A DNA stretch of 28,760 nt from CAZGKW01 sp964526295 (GCA_964526295.1 CAZGKW010000050.1:1-28760), one strand, 5' to 3'. Counted from the first letter of the stretch, positions 15,168 through 24,629 are shown. The notes: a model not told the origin generated them from the letters alone. Translations and numbers: made by a program.

Positions 15168-17263
15168 GCTACGCCGACCTCACCCCCCGACCACCCCGGC
15201 AGAGGGCCGCCCGCTGGACGGACGTCCTGGGGGCGGTGGCCCTGGCGGCGGCCGTCTGGCTCGTCTTCCGGCCGGTCCTGGGCCACGAGTTCGCCCGCTA
15301 CGACGAGCAGGAGCAGCTCGTCGAGAACCCCCTCGTGCGGGACCTCTCCTTCGAAGGACTGGGGCCGATGTTCACCTCCAGGTCCCTGACGAGCTACTAC
15401 CCGTTCCGGACGCTCTCCTTCGCCCTGGACTACGCCGCGTGGGGCCTCGACCCGACGGGCTTCCACCTGACGAACCTCGTGCTGCACACGGCCAACGTAG
15501 TGCTGCTTTTCTGGCTGATCCGGCGTTTGCAGAGACCGGGCCGAGCCGCAGCGGGAGGGACCTGGGCGGTGGCGTCGGCGGCCCTCGGGGCCGGCCTGTT
15601 CGCCCTGCACCCGGTGGTCGTCGAGCCGGTGGCCTGGATCGGGGCCCGCGAGGAGCTCCTGATGGTCCTCGCGGCGCTGGCCTGCCTGCACCTGCACCTC
15701 TCGGCCCGGCGGATCGAGACCCGCCAGGGCGGCGTGACGGGCGGGGCCGTCGCCTGCCACGCCGGGGCGACCGCCGCGTGCATCGTCGCGTGCGGATCGA
15801 ACGTCGTCGGGGCGGTCATCCCGGCCCTGGTGACGGCCTGGGACGCGATGCGGCTGCCCCCGCCGAGGTTGAAGCGGATCGCCCTGGGCACGGCCCCGCT
15901 GTGGGCGGTCGGCGTCGCGACGGTCGTCATCAAGGCGTTCGACCCGCTGTCACCGAAGGCCGAGTTCGTGCGGGAGGCCCTGACGCTCGCGCAGCGGGCC
16001 CTGTTCGTACCGAGCGTGTTCGCGAGGAACCTGTGGGCCCTGCTGTGGCCGCGGGGGCTGGCCCTTGCGTACCCGTGGGAAGTGCCGGAGGGGGTCGGAT
16101 CGCCCTGGTTCCTGGCGGGCGTGGGAGTCGCCGCGGGGACGGTCGCCGCCGTGGTGCTCCTGAGGCGGCACCGGCTGGTGGCGGTGGGCTTGGTCTGGTT
16201 CCTGCTGGCCCTGGCGCCGAGCGGCCAGATCGTCCCGCACCACGTCCATCGGGCCGACCGGTTCCTGTATCTGCCGCTCGTGGGGTTGGCCGTGGCCGCC
16301 GGCGCCGGGCTCGCGAGGCTGCGGGGACTCGCGGCCCGGTGGGCGTGCGGCCTGGCGGCCATCGCCGTCCTGGGCGTATGGGGAGTGCTGGCCGCCCGGC
16401 AGGTGCCGGTCTGGGCCGACAGCGTCGCCCTTTTCGGCCGGGTCGTCGAGGTCAACCCCGCCAACGCCGACATGCGGTACCACCTGGCCACGGCGATGGC
16501 CGCCCAGGGCGACGAGGCGGGGGCCTTCGAGCAGTACCAGGCGGCCGTGCGGCTCGACCCCCGCCACAAGCTGGCCCAGAACAACCTGGGCAACGCCCTC
16601 CTGGAGCGGGGCCGGCCTCGCGAGGCGATCGAACACTTCCGGGCCGCCCTGGCCGCCGACCCGCAATACGCCAAGGGCCACTTCAACCTGGCCCACGCCT
16701 ACGAGCAGGTGGGCCGACCCGACCGGGCCGAGCCCCACTACGAAGAGGCCGTCGCCATCGACCCGGACTACGCCGAGGCCCACCTCAACCTGGCGAACCT
16801 GCTCGTGCGGACCGGCCGGCCGGAGCAGGCGGTGTCGCGGTACGAGGCGGCGATGCGGGCCCGGCCGGACTACTTCCTGGCCCACTACAACCTGGGCATC
16901 GTGCTGGCGGGGCAAGGGGAGTTCGCCCGGGCCGCCCGTCACGCCCGCCGGGCACTGGAGATCGATCCGGAGAGCCCGGAGGCGATGCGCGAGCTGGCCC
17001 GGGTTCTTGCAACCGCCCCCGGCCCGAAGGTGCGGGACCCCGCGACGGCCCTGGCGCTGGCCGAACGGGCGGCCGAAAGGGTACGATATGGGCGGGCGGA
17101 CGCCCTGGGTGTCCTGGCCGCCGCCCAGGCCGCCTCCGGCCGGGTCGGCGACGCCGTCGCGACCGCCCGGCGTGCCGTCGAGATCGCCGAGGCCGAGGGC
17201 GACGTTGAGCTGGCCGGGGCGCTTCGCCTCCGGCTGGCGAGCTACGAAGAGGCCCTGCCCTAA
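15164..17263 (+). CDS. TMTC-like GT-C glycosyltransferase with TPR tail, gene 4 of 8
   Basis: A 699-residue paralog with acidic pair D47-E48 (RYDEQEQ), HPVVVEPVAWIGAREELL at 149, CGSNVVGAV, HHVHRADRFLYLPLVG, then about five TPRs (KLAQNNLGNALLERGRPREA and similar) and the cap LARVLATAPGPKVRDP. GTG 15164 overlaps the TGA of gene 3 (GTGA). It ends with TAA 17261-17263, the only array gene not overlapping its successor; its stop lies in TAAGGA, which also supplies the SD-like AAGGA of gene 5. There is no loop insert. Its N-terminal helix and the tract at 15559-15657 match genes 2/3 at the DNA level, showing ongoing sequence exchange. Confidence 0.88.
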   Translation: MSYADLTPRPPRQRAARWTDVLGAVALAAAVWLVFRPVLGHEFARYDEQEQLVENPLVRDLSFEGLGPMFTSRSLTSYYPFRTLSFALDYAAWGLDPTGFHLTNLVLHTANVVLLFWLIRRLQRPGRAAAGGTWAVASAALGAGLFALHPVVVEPVAWIGAREELLMVLAALACLHLHLSARRIETRQGGVTGGAVACHAGATAACIVACGSNVVGAVIPALVTAWDAMRLPPPRLKRIALGTAPLWAVGVATVVIKAFDPLSPKAEFVREALTLAQRALFVPSVFARNLWALLWPRGLALAYPWEVPEGVGSPWFLAGVGVAAGTVAAVVLLRRHRLVAVGLVWFLLALAPSGQIVPHHVHRADRFLYLPLVGLAVAAGAGLARLRGLAARWACGLAAIAVLGVWGVLAARQVPVWADSVALFGRVVEVNPANADMRYHLATAMAAQGDEAGAFEQYQAAVRLDPRHKLAQNNLGNALLERGRPREAIEHFRAALAADPQYAKGHFNLAHAYEQVGRPDRAEPHYEEAVAIDPDYAEAHLNLANLLVRTGRPEQAVSRYEAAMRARPDYFLAHYNLGIVLAGQGEFARAARHARRALEIDPESPEAMRELARVLATAPGPKVRDPATALALAERAAERVRYGRADALGVLAAAQAASGRVGDAVATARRAVEIAEAEGDVELAGALRLRLASYEEALP
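15559..15657 (+). repeat. 99-bp tract identical between genes 4 and 3
   Basis: Partner of 13445-13543. It covers the conserved HPVVVEPVAWI motif region and ends sharply at the REELL codons (gagct-cct versus gagct-ttt). Confidence 0.75.
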
Positions 17264-17281
17264 GGACGAGTCGACTCCGCC

Positions 17282-19852
17282 ATGCCGACCGAACCGAAAA
17301 ACGGTGCCTCGCCGCCGAGGAGGCGGACGGTGGTCCGGCCACTGCTGCCTTGGCTAGCCGGGCTGGCCCTGGCGGGGGGGGTGTGGGGGGTCTACTGGCG
17401 GGCAGCGGGGTACGACTTCGCGGGCTACGACGACCATCAGCAGATCGTCAAGAACTACGTGATCCGGGCCCTGACGCCGGCGAACCTGGTGCGGATCTTC
17501 ACCACCCGGAACATCTCGAGCTACTACCCCGTCCGGACCCTCTCGTTCGCCGTCGACTACGCCGTCTGGGGCCTCGACCCCACGGGGTACCACCTGACGA
17601 ACGTCCTGCTGCACACAGTGAACGTGTGGCTGCTCTTCTGGCTGGTCCTTCGGCTGGTGGGGAGGAGATCGCACCTGTTCGAGCCCGCGGCGGGCCTGTC
17701 CTCCGTAGCCCTCGGGGCGAAGGAGGAAGCGGCGGGAGACGAGGGGCCGGGTCGAAACACTCGCCAGCCTTCGAGGATACCGGCGAACCCCAACGGGGCG
17801 GGCCCGCGTTCGCGGCTCGCGCCGTTCGACGGCGCGGGGCGAGGGACGGCTTGGCCGGTCGTCGCGGCGGCGCTGGGGGCGGGCGTCTTCGCCCTCCATC
17901 CGGTGATCGTCGAGCCGGTCGCCTGGATCGGCGGCCGGGAAGAGCTCCTCATGGTCCTCGGGACGGCGGCGTGCCTGCACTTCCACCTCTCGGCCCGGCG
18001 GCTGGAGGCCCGGCGACGCACGGCGAGGGCCGTGGCCTGCCACGCGGCCGCGTTCCTCTCTTGCCTGGCGGCTTGCTGGAGCAACGTTGTGGGGGCCGTG
18101 GTCCCGGCCCTGGTGGTGGCTTCGGACCTCCTGCTGCTGCCCCGGCCGGGCCGGCTGCGGCGGCTGGCCACGACGGCCCCCCTGTGGGCCGTGGCGGTCG
18201 CCACGCTCATCGTCAAGCGGTTCCAGCCGGGGGCCGAGCTCGAGCATCAGCTCCGCATCGAGGTCCCCCTGGCGATGCGGCCGGCCTTCGCCCTGAAGCT
18301 CTATGCCACCAACCTCCGGACGCTCCTCTGGCCCCGGCAGTTGACCGTCCAGTACCCCTGGGATGCCCCCGAGGGATACCTGGCGTGGGGTGTGGCGGCG
18401 GGGCTGCTGGCCATCGCGGGGACCGCGGTCCTCCTCTATGCCGCGCGGCGCCGCCGGGGGGTGGTCTTCGGCCTGACGTGGTTCCTGGTGGGCCTGGCGC
18501 CGAGCGCCCAGATCGTCACGCACCACCTGTACCGGGCGGACCGGCTGCTGGTCCTGCCGCTGGCGGGCCTGGCGGTGACGGCCGGGGCGGCCCTGGCGGG
18601 GCTCAGGCGGCAGGCGGTCCGCGGGGCCGTCGCGGCGGCGGCCGTCCTCATCCTGGTCATCTGGGGGCTGCTCGGGGCAAGGCAGCTCACGTTCTGGAAG
18701 GACGGAGTGACGCTCTTCGCCCGCGCGGTCCGCCTGCACCCCGACAGCGCCGTCGCCCGCATGAACCTGGGGTCGGCGCTGGCCGCACGGGGCCGGGTGC
18801 AGGAGGGCCTCGACCACCTGGCCCGCGTCGTGGCCGCCGAGCCGAGGTACTTCGACGCCCGCAACAACCTGGCCAACGCCCTCCTGGAGAGCGGACAGGT
18901 CGCGGCGGCCGTTGAACAGTACCGTGCGGCCCTCGCCATCAACCCGCGGTTCGCCGAGGCCCGCTACAATCTCGGCGTCGCCCTGGCCCGGGAGGGGGAT
19001 GTCGAGGGGGCCATCGAGGCCTATCGGGAGGCCCTGGCCGTCAACCCGACCCACGTCGAGGCCCACAACAATCTGGGGACGCTCCTGGCCGACCGTGGCC
19101 GGCCGGACCTGGCGATCGGCCACTACCGGGAGGCGCTGGCGGTCGATCCGGCGTTCGCCAAGGCCCACTACAACCTGGCCAACGCCCTGGCGGCCGAAGG
19201 GGAGCTGGAGCGGGCCCGCGAGCAGTACGCTCAGGCCGTCGCCCTGGAACCGAAGCACGCCAGGGCCCACTACGGGCTGGGCAACGTCCTCCTGCGCCTC
19301 GGCCGGCCCGAAGAGGCCGTTGAAGCCTACCAGAGCGCCCTGGACGTCGACCCGCGTTACGTCGCAGCCCATAACAACCTGGGCACCGCTTATGCATCCC
19401 TCGACCGGGCCGACCGGGCGGCCGAGCACTACCGGGCGGCGGTCGCCATCGACCCGCGACACGCCGGGGCCCATGCCAACCTGGCGACGATCCTGGCCCG
19501 CCAGGGCGACGACCGCGGGGCAGCCCGCCACTGGGAACGGGCCCTGGAGGCCGACCCCGGCCGCCTCGGCGCGGTGCGGTCGCTGGCGTGGCTGCTGGCC
19601 ACCGCGCCCGACCCCGAGGTGCGCGACGCGACCCGTGCGGTCGGCCTGGCCGAAGCCTTGTGCAGGAGAACCGGCTTCGCCCGGGCCGCTGCCGTGCATA
19701 CACTGGCGGTGGCCTACGCCGCCGCAGGGCGCTTCGAGGACGCCGCGGCAGCGGCCGAGAAGGCCCTTGAGCTGGCCCGGCGGGACGGGGATGCGGACCT
19801 CGTCGAGGACATCCGCCGACGCCTCCAACGCTACCGGGAGCGCACGCCGTGA
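17282..19852 (+). CDS. TMTC-like GT-C glycosyltransferase with long TPR tail, gene 5 of 8
   Basis: The longest paralog, 856 residues. The first-loop motif is D50-D51 (GYDDHQQ) rather than D-E, and the later helix reads CWSNVVGAV where most paralogs have CGSN. HPVIVEPVAWIGGREELL starts at 206, shifted by the 55-residue loop insert (17680-17850). The RADRLLVLPLAG motif follows. The tail carries about eight near-consensus 34-residue TPRs (EARYNLGVALAREGDVEGAI and similar), then the cap LAWLLATAPDPEVRD. OGT-like regularity suggests an extended superhelix. ATG 17282 follows gene 4 by 18 nt, with AAGGA 15 nt upstream. It may bind longer acceptors or protein partners than its neighbours (inference). 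Confidence 0.88.
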   Translation: MPTEPKNGASPPRRRTVVRPLLPWLAGLALAGGVWGVYWRAAGYDFAGYDDHQQIVKNYVIRALTPANLVRIFTTRNISSYYPVRTLSFAVDYAVWGLDPTGYHLTNVLLHTVNVWLLFWLVLRLVGRRSHLFEPAAGLSSVALGAKEEAAGDEGPGRNTRQPSRIPANPNGAGPRSRLAPFDGAGRGTAWPVVAAALGAGVFALHPVIVEPVAWIGGREELLMVLGTAACLHFHLSARRLEARRRTARAVACHAAAFLSCLAACWSNVVGAVVPALVVASDLLLLPRPGRLRRLATTAPLWAVAVATLIVKRFQPGAELEHQLRIEVPLAMRPAFALKLYATNLRTLLWPRQLTVQYPWDAPEGYLAWGVAAGLLAIAGTAVLLYAARRRRGVVFGLTWFLVGLAPSAQIVTHHLYRADRLLVLPLAGLAVTAGAALAGLRRQAVRGAVAAAAVLILVIWGLLGARQLTFWKDGVTLFARAVRLHPDSAVARMNLGSALAARGRVQEGLDHLARVVAAEPRYFDARNNLANALLESGQVAAAVEQYRAALAINPRFAEARYNLGVALAREGDVEGAIEAYREALAVNPTHVEAHNNLGTLLADRGRPDLAIGHYREALAVDPAFAKAHYNLANALAAEGELERAREQYAQAVALEPKHARAHYGLGNVLLRLGRPEEAVEAYQSALDVDPRYVAAHNNLGTAYASLDRADRAAEHYRAAVAIDPRHAGAHANLATILARQGDDRGAARHWERALEADPGRLGAVRSLAWLLATAPDPEVRDATRAVGLAEALCRRTGFARAAAVHTLAVAYAAAGRFEDAAAAAEKALELARRDGDADLVEDIRRRLQRYRERTP
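17680..17850 (+). repeat. In-frame insert element in gene 5
   Basis: Same site and same length (55 codons by motif spacing) as the gene 1 and gene 6 inserts. The 48-bp core at 17694-17741 is identical to gene 1, while the surrounding coding sequence is diverged. The other half ends gcgttcgcggctcg, as in the other copies. Confidence 0.65.
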
Positions 19853-22359
19853 CGACCGACGCCCCGAGAATGCCGGACCGCGGCCCTGGCCGGCCATCCG
19901 CGCGGCGCGGGGCGCGGCGGAGGGCCGTGGTGGCGGCCGGCATCGCCCTGGCGGCGGGGGTGTGGGCGGTCTACGGGCCCGTCCTGGGGCACGATTTCGT
20001 CCACTTCGACGACGGGGCCCAGGTCATCGAGAACCCCCTGGTCCGCAGCCTCGGCCCGTCGAACCTGGTGCGGATCTTCACCTCCCGGTGCGTGACGAGC
20101 TACTACCCCGTCCGGACCCTCTCGTTCGCCGTGGACTATGCTTTCTGGCGGCTCGACCCGACGGGGTTCCACCTGACGAACGTGGTCGTTCACACGGCGA
20201 ACGTGCTGCTCGTCTTCTGGCTGGCCCTGCGGCTGATCGGACGGCCACGGCGCCCCTTCGAGCCCGCCGCGGGCCCGTCCTCCGCAGCCCTCGGGGCGAA
20301 GGAGGAAGCGGCGGAAGACGTCCTGCCGGGCCGAGACTCCCGCGAGCCCTCGGGCGCATCGGCGAACGCCAGCGGGGCGAGTTCACGTTCGCGGCTCGAG
20401 CCACTCGACGGCGCGGGGCCGGGCCGGGTCTGGCCGGTCCTGGCGGCGGCGTTCGGGGCGGGCCTGTTCGCCTTCCACCCGGTGGCCGTCGAGCCGGTGG
20501 CCTGGGTGGCAGGCCGGGAAGAGCTGCTGATGGTCCTGGGGGCCCTCGGGTGCCTCCACTTCCACCTCACGGCCCGGCGAATCGAAGCGGCGGCGGGAGG
20601 CCTTACCCGCACGGCCGTGGCCGCCCACGTCGGGGCGGTCCTGGCGGCCGTGGCGGCCTGCTGGAGCAACGCGATGGCGGCCGTCCTGCCGGCCGTCGTG
20701 ACCGGCTGGGACCTGCTGGGGCTGCCGCGGCGGAGGTGGCTCCGTAGCCTGGTCGCGACGGCGCCGCTGTGGGCCCTCGGCGTCGTCACGCTGCTGCTGA
20801 AGGCGGCCGAGAAGGCGGGGCCGACACCGGCCGGCGGCGAGACGGAGGCCCTGTCGATCGGCGAGCGGGCCCTGCTCGTCCTGAACGTCTACCGGGCGAA
20901 CCTCACGACGCTCGCCTGGCCGGCGAACCTGACCATCCTCCACCCGGACGTCGAGCCGGGCGGTCCCCTCTCGCCGGGCGCACTGGCGGCCCTGGCGGCG
21001 GTGGCGGGGACGATCGCGGCGCTCGTGCTGCTCCGGCGACGGAAAGCGGCCCTGTTCGGGCTGGTCCTGTTCCTGGCAGGCCTGGCGCCGAGCGCCCAGA
21101 TCATCCCCCACCACATTCACCGGGCCGACCGGTTCCTCTATCTGCCGCTGGTCGGCCTGTCGCTGGCGGCCGGGGCCCTGATCGGGACCCTGAGGCGGCG
21201 GTGGGCCCGGGCGACGGCGGCCGTCGTCGCCGCGGCGGCGCTCGCCGGCTGGGTCTTCGTGGACGTGGCCCAGGTGGCCGTCTGGCGGGACCGTCTCACC
21301 GTCTTCGAGCGGGCCGCCGAGCTGAACCCGGAAAGCCCCCGCGTCCTCAACAACCTCGGCCTGGCGGTCGCCGACCGGGGCGACTACGACCGGGCCATGG
21401 AGCTCTACCGGCAAGCCCTGCGGATCGACCCGTCCGACCACGCCATCCAGAGTAACCTGGGGGTCGCCCTGTTCCGCACCGGCCGGACCGAGGAGGCGAT
21501 CAACCGGTACCGGGAGGCCCTGCGGGTCCATCCGGCCTACCCGAAGGCCCACAACAACCTGGCCAACGCCCTGGCGAAGCAGGGCCGGACCGAGGAAGCG
21601 GCCGGTCACTACCGGGCGGCCATCCGGGCCGACCCGTGGTACACCCTGGCCCGCTACAACCTGGCCACGATGCTGGCCGAACAGGGGCGGCTCGACGAGG
21701 CCGTCGCCCGGTTCCGCGAGGCCCTGGCGCTGGATCCGGACCACGTCGACGCCCACAACAACTTGGGCAACACGCTTCTGCTGACGGGCCACCCCGGGCG
21801 GGCCGTCGAGCACTATCGCCATGCCCTTCGGGTCGATCCCGAGCACGTCGAGGCCCGGCTGAACCTGGGCCGGGCCCTGGCGGACCTCGGCCAGGGCGAC
21901 GAGGCGGTCCGCCAGTACGAGCGGGCCGTCGAGATCGCTCCGGACCACGCCGCCGGCCGCTACGACCTGGCGACGCTGCTGCTCCGCCTGGGCCGCATGG
22001 GGCGGGCCGTCCGCCACCTGGAGGAGGTGCTTCGGGTGCGGCCGGACGACCTTCGGGCGGCGAATCGGCTGGCCTGGATCCTGGCGACGGCCGAGGACTC
22101 CACCGTCGGCGACCCGGACCGGGCGGTCGAGCTGGCTGAATCCGTCTGCCGGGCGACGAACCGCCGCAACGCCGAGCCGCTGCACACGCTGGCCGCGGCC
22201 TACGCCGCGGCGGGCCGTCTGCCGGCGGCCGTCCGGACGGCCGAGGAGGCGCTTCGCCTGGCCGAGGCCCGCGGGGACGCCGATCTCGTCGGACGGATCC
22301 GCGAACGGCTCCGGCGCTACCGGGCCCAAGCCGCCCCTGCGGAAGGGCCGCCACGATGA
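19849..22359 (+). CDS. TMTC-like GT-C glycosyltransferase with TPR tail, gene 6 of 8
   Basis: 836 residues. Like gene 5 it has a D-D acidic pair (HFDDGAQ, D53-D54) and CWSN (CWSNAMAAV), so genes 5 and 6 form a subtype within the array. HPVAVEPVAWVAGREELL begins at 210, behind a 55-residue loop insert, and HHIHRADRFLYLPLVG follows. The tail has about seven TPRs (HNNLANALAKQGRTEEAAGH and similar) and the cap LAWILATAEDSTVGDPDRAV. GTG 19849 overlaps the gene 5 stop as GTGA, with GGGAG upstream. The inner loop and insert are Gly/Ala/Ser-rich. The role is inferred as glycosyl transfer at the membrane; the substrate cannot be predicted. Confidence 0.88.
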   Translation: MTTDAPRMPDRGPGRPSARRGARRRAVVAAGIALAAGVWAVYGPVLGHDFVHFDDGAQVIENPLVRSLGPSNLVRIFTSRCVTSYYPVRTLSFAVDYAFWRLDPTGFHLTNVVVHTANVLLVFWLALRLIGRPRRPFEPAAGPSSAALGAKEEAAEDVLPGRDSREPSGASANASGASSRSRLEPLDGAGPGRVWPVLAAAFGAGLFAFHPVAVEPVAWVAGREELLMVLGALGCLHFHLTARRIEAAAGGLTRTAVAAHVGAVLAAVAACWSNAMAAVLPAVVTGWDLLGLPRRRWLRSLVATAPLWALGVVTLLLKAAEKAGPTPAGGETEALSIGERALLVLNVYRANLTTLAWPANLTILHPDVEPGGPLSPGALAALAAVAGTIAALVLLRRRKAALFGLVLFLAGLAPSAQIIPHHIHRADRFLYLPLVGLSLAAGALIGTLRRRWARATAAVVAAAALAGWVFVDVAQVAVWRDRLTVFERAAELNPESPRVLNNLGLAVADRGDYDRAMELYRQALRIDPSDHAIQSNLGVALFRTGRTEEAINRYREALRVHPAYPKAHNNLANALAKQGRTEEAAGHYRAAIRADPWYTLARYNLATMLAEQGRLDEAVARFREALALDPDHVDAHNNLGNTLLLTGHPGRAVEHYRHALRVDPEHVEARLNLGRALADLGQGDEAVRQYERAVEIAPDHAAGRYDLATLLLRLGRMGRAVRHLEEVLRVRPDDLRAANRLAWILATAEDSTVGDPDRAVELAESVCRATNRRNAEPLHTLAAAYAAAGRLPAAVRTAEEALRLAEARGDADLVGRIRERLRRYRAQAAPAEGPPR
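20258..20430 (+). repeat. In-frame insert element in gene 6
   Basis: Third copy of the loop insert, 55 codons by motif spacing. The core 20273-20320 differs from the copies in genes 1 and 5 at only three of 48 bases. The 3' part, acgttcgcggctcgag, matches gene 1. Confidence 0.65.
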
Positions 22360-24629
22360 CCACCAAGCCCGCCAGTTCGGCCGGAAAGACGGCGTGCCGC
22401 CTGCGGACGTGGTGCCCCGTCCTGGCCGGGGTCGTCCTCGTCGGAGCGGTGTGGCTCATCTATGCCCGGACGCTGGGGTACGACTTCCTCGACTACGATG
22501 AGCAGCACCAGATCGTCGTGAACCCGCTGGTCAGGGGCCTGGCCCCGGGCAACCTGGCCCGCATCTTCACCTCGCGGAGCGAGACGAGCTACTACCCCTT
22601 CCGGCTGCTCTCGTTCGCCCTCGACCACGCCTTCTGGGGGATGGACCCGACGGGCTTTCACCTGACGAACGTGGTGCTGCACTCGGCCAACGTGGTGCTG
22701 GTGCTGTGGCTGGCCCTTCGGCTGATCGCGGGGAGACGGCCCATCCTCGGGCCCGCCGGGGGCGCTTCTTGCGAGCCCGCCGCTTCCGCGGCGCGAAACG
22801 AAGTGCCGGGGCGAAGCCCACGCCGGCCTTCGAGCATACCCGCGAACCCCGGCGGGGCGAACTCAGGTTCGCGGCTCGAGGACGTGTGGCTGACGATTGC
22901 GGCCGCGACGGCGGCGGGCCTGTTCGCCCTCCACCCGGTGGTCGTCGAGCCGGTCGCCTGGGTGGGCGGCCGGGAGGAGCTCCTGATGGTCCTGGGGGCC
23001 CTCGGGTGCCTGCACTTCTACGTCTCGGCCCGGCGGCTTCAGCTCGGCCCCGGCGGGACGACCGGCCGCATCGTGGGCCTGCACGCGGCGGCGGTGGCGG
23101 CGTGCGCTTTCGCCTGCGGCAGCAACGCCGTCGGGGCGGTCGTGCCGCTGATGGCGACGGCATATGACGCGGTGACGCTGCCTGGCGGGAAGCGCCGCCG
23201 TCTGCTCGACGCCGCCGGGCTGTGGCTGGTTGGGGCGGCCACGGTCGTCCTGAAACTGACCGAGCCGGTCAGCCCGGGTGCCCAGGCGACGCGCCTCGCC
23301 CTCCCCCTGGCCGGGCGGCCGCTGCTCGTGCTGAACCTGTATCCGCTGAACCTGCGGACGCTCCTCTGGCCGCAGGACCTCACGATCCGGTACCCGTGGC
23401 GGCTGCCGGAGGGGGTCCTGTCGCCGTGGGCCCTCATCGGGATGGCGGCGGTGGTCGGGACGGTGGTCGCCCTTTACCTTCTGAGGCGTCGGCGGGTGAT
23501 GGTGCTGGGCCTCGTATGGTTCCTGCTGGCCCTGGCGCCGAGCTCGCAGATCGTGCCACACCACGTCAATCGGGCCGACCGGTTCCTCTACCTGCCGGTG
23601 GTGGGGGTGGCGGTCCTGGTTGCCGGGGCGGTGGCCCGCCTGAATCGCACGTCCTGGCGGGCCGCCTTCGTCGCCGCAGCGGTCCCGGTCCTGGGCCTGC
23701 TTGGCGTGCTGAGCTGGCGTCAGGTGCCCGTCTGGAAGGACAGCGTCACCCTGTTCGGCCGGGCCGTGCGGCTCAACCCTCGCAGCGCCCTCGGGCACCG
23801 GAACCTGGGCTTCGCCCTGGCCGAGCGGGGCAAGCTCCGGGAGGCCATCCACCACTACCGTCAGGCCCTGGCCCTCAAGCCCCGCTACTTCGAGGCCTAC
23901 AACAACATGGGGACGGTGCTCTTCCAGCTCGGCCTGGTGGAGGAGGCCATCGACCACTACAGGAAAGCCCTCGACATCGACCCCCGGCACGTGGGGGCCC
24001 TCAGCAACCTCGGGACGGCCTATGCCAAGCTCGGCCGGTACGAGGAGGCCGTCGCCGCCTATCGGGCAGCCCGGGCCGCCGCCGAGCGCACCGGTCCGGA
24101 GGTCGACCCCAGGTTGGCGGAGGTCCATTACAACCTGGCCAACACGCTCGCCCGCACGGGACAGCTCGGGCCCGCCATCGGCCATTACGAGGAGGCCCTC
24201 CGGATCGAACCGGAGCGACGCGACGCCCTGTGGAACCTGGCCGTCGTCCTGACCCGTGCCGGGCGACACGTCGAGGCCGTCCGGCGCTTCGAGGAGTTGC
24301 TGGCCCTGGAGCGCGGCCACGTCGGGGCGATGAACGCCCTGGCCCGCCTCCTGGCGACCTCGCCCCTGCGGCGGGTCCGGGACCCGGGCCGGGGCGTCGC
24401 GTTGGCCGAGCGGGCCTGCCGGGCGACCGACTTCGCCGACCCGGAGTCGCTGTTCACCCTGGCGCTGGCCCATGAATCGGCCGGCTGGCCCGCCGCCGCA
24501 GCCAGGGCGGCTGAGAGGGCCCTCACCTTGGCCGAAGCGGCCGGCCAGGATGAGCTTGCGGCCCGGATCCGGGAGCGGCTGGCCGCCGATCGCGAACGTC
24601 AGCAAGGGAACGAGCCGCCTGCACCATGA
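22356..24629 (+). CDS. TMTC-like GT-C glycosyltransferase with TPR tail, gene 7 of 8
   Basis: 757 residues. The acidic pair is D48-E49 (DYDEQHQ), HPVVVEPVAWVGGREELL begins at 193, then CGSNAVGAV and HHVNRADRFLYLPVVG. A loop insert of about 44 residues occupies the same site as in genes 1, 5 and 6 but with a different first half. The tail has about five TPRs; the third is lengthened by 8 residues or so (RAAAERTGPEVDPRL), breaking the 34-residue register. The cap reads LARLLATSPLRRVRDPGRGV. ATG 22356 overlaps the gene 6 stop as ATGA, with a GGAAGG-like stretch upstream. The function is inferred from the family. Confidence 0.88.
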   Translation: MTTKPASSAGKTACRLRTWCPVLAGVVLVGAVWLIYARTLGYDFLDYDEQHQIVVNPLVRGLAPGNLARIFTSRSETSYYPFRLLSFALDHAFWGMDPTGFHLTNVVLHSANVVLVLWLALRLIAGRRPILGPAGGASCEPAASAARNEVPGRSPRRPSSIPANPGGANSGSRLEDVWLTIAAATAAGLFALHPVVVEPVAWVGGREELLMVLGALGCLHFYVSARRLQLGPGGTTGRIVGLHAAAVAACAFACGSNAVGAVVPLMATAYDAVTLPGGKRRRLLDAAGLWLVGAATVVLKLTEPVSPGAQATRLALPLAGRPLLVLNLYPLNLRTLLWPQDLTIRYPWRLPEGVLSPWALIGMAAVVGTVVALYLLRRRRVMVLGLVWFLLALAPSSQIVPHHVNRADRFLYLPVVGVAVLVAGAVARLNRTSWRAAFVAAAVPVLGLLGVLSWRQVPVWKDSVTLFGRAVRLNPRSALGHRNLGFALAERGKLREAIHHYRQALALKPRYFEAYNNMGTVLFQLGLVEEAIDHYRKALDIDPRHVGALSNLGTAYAKLGRYEEAVAAYRAARAAAERTGPEVDPRLAEVHYNLANTLARTGQLGPAIGHYEEALRIEPERRDALWNLAVVLTRAGRHVEAVRRFEELLALERGHVGAMNALARLLATSPLRRVRDPGRGVALAERACRATDFADPESLFTLALAHESAGWPAAAARAAERALTLAEAAGQDELAARIRERLAADRERQQGNEPPAP
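22748..22885 (+). repeat. Variant in-frame insert element in gene 7
   Basis: Occupies the same loop but is 11 codons shorter. The right half (gcgaaccccggcggggcgaa, then ggttcgcggctcgag) matches the other copies. The left half differs (gcgagcccgccgcttccgcg), so this is a rearranged or sister element. Confidence 0.55.

Noticed and set aside
18770..19560. Regular DNA periodicity of about 102 bp suggesting tandem or CRISPR-like repeats
   Set aside because: The period is exactly 34 codons and corresponds to TPR protein repeats; the units are diverged and coding, without spacers.
17354..19897. Long minus-strand open frame of more than 800 codons opposite gene 5
   Set aside because: High GC leaves antisense frames open. 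Its translation is a Gly/Arg/Pro/Val-rich mirror of the TPR coding sequence, and similar frames occur opposite every array gene.
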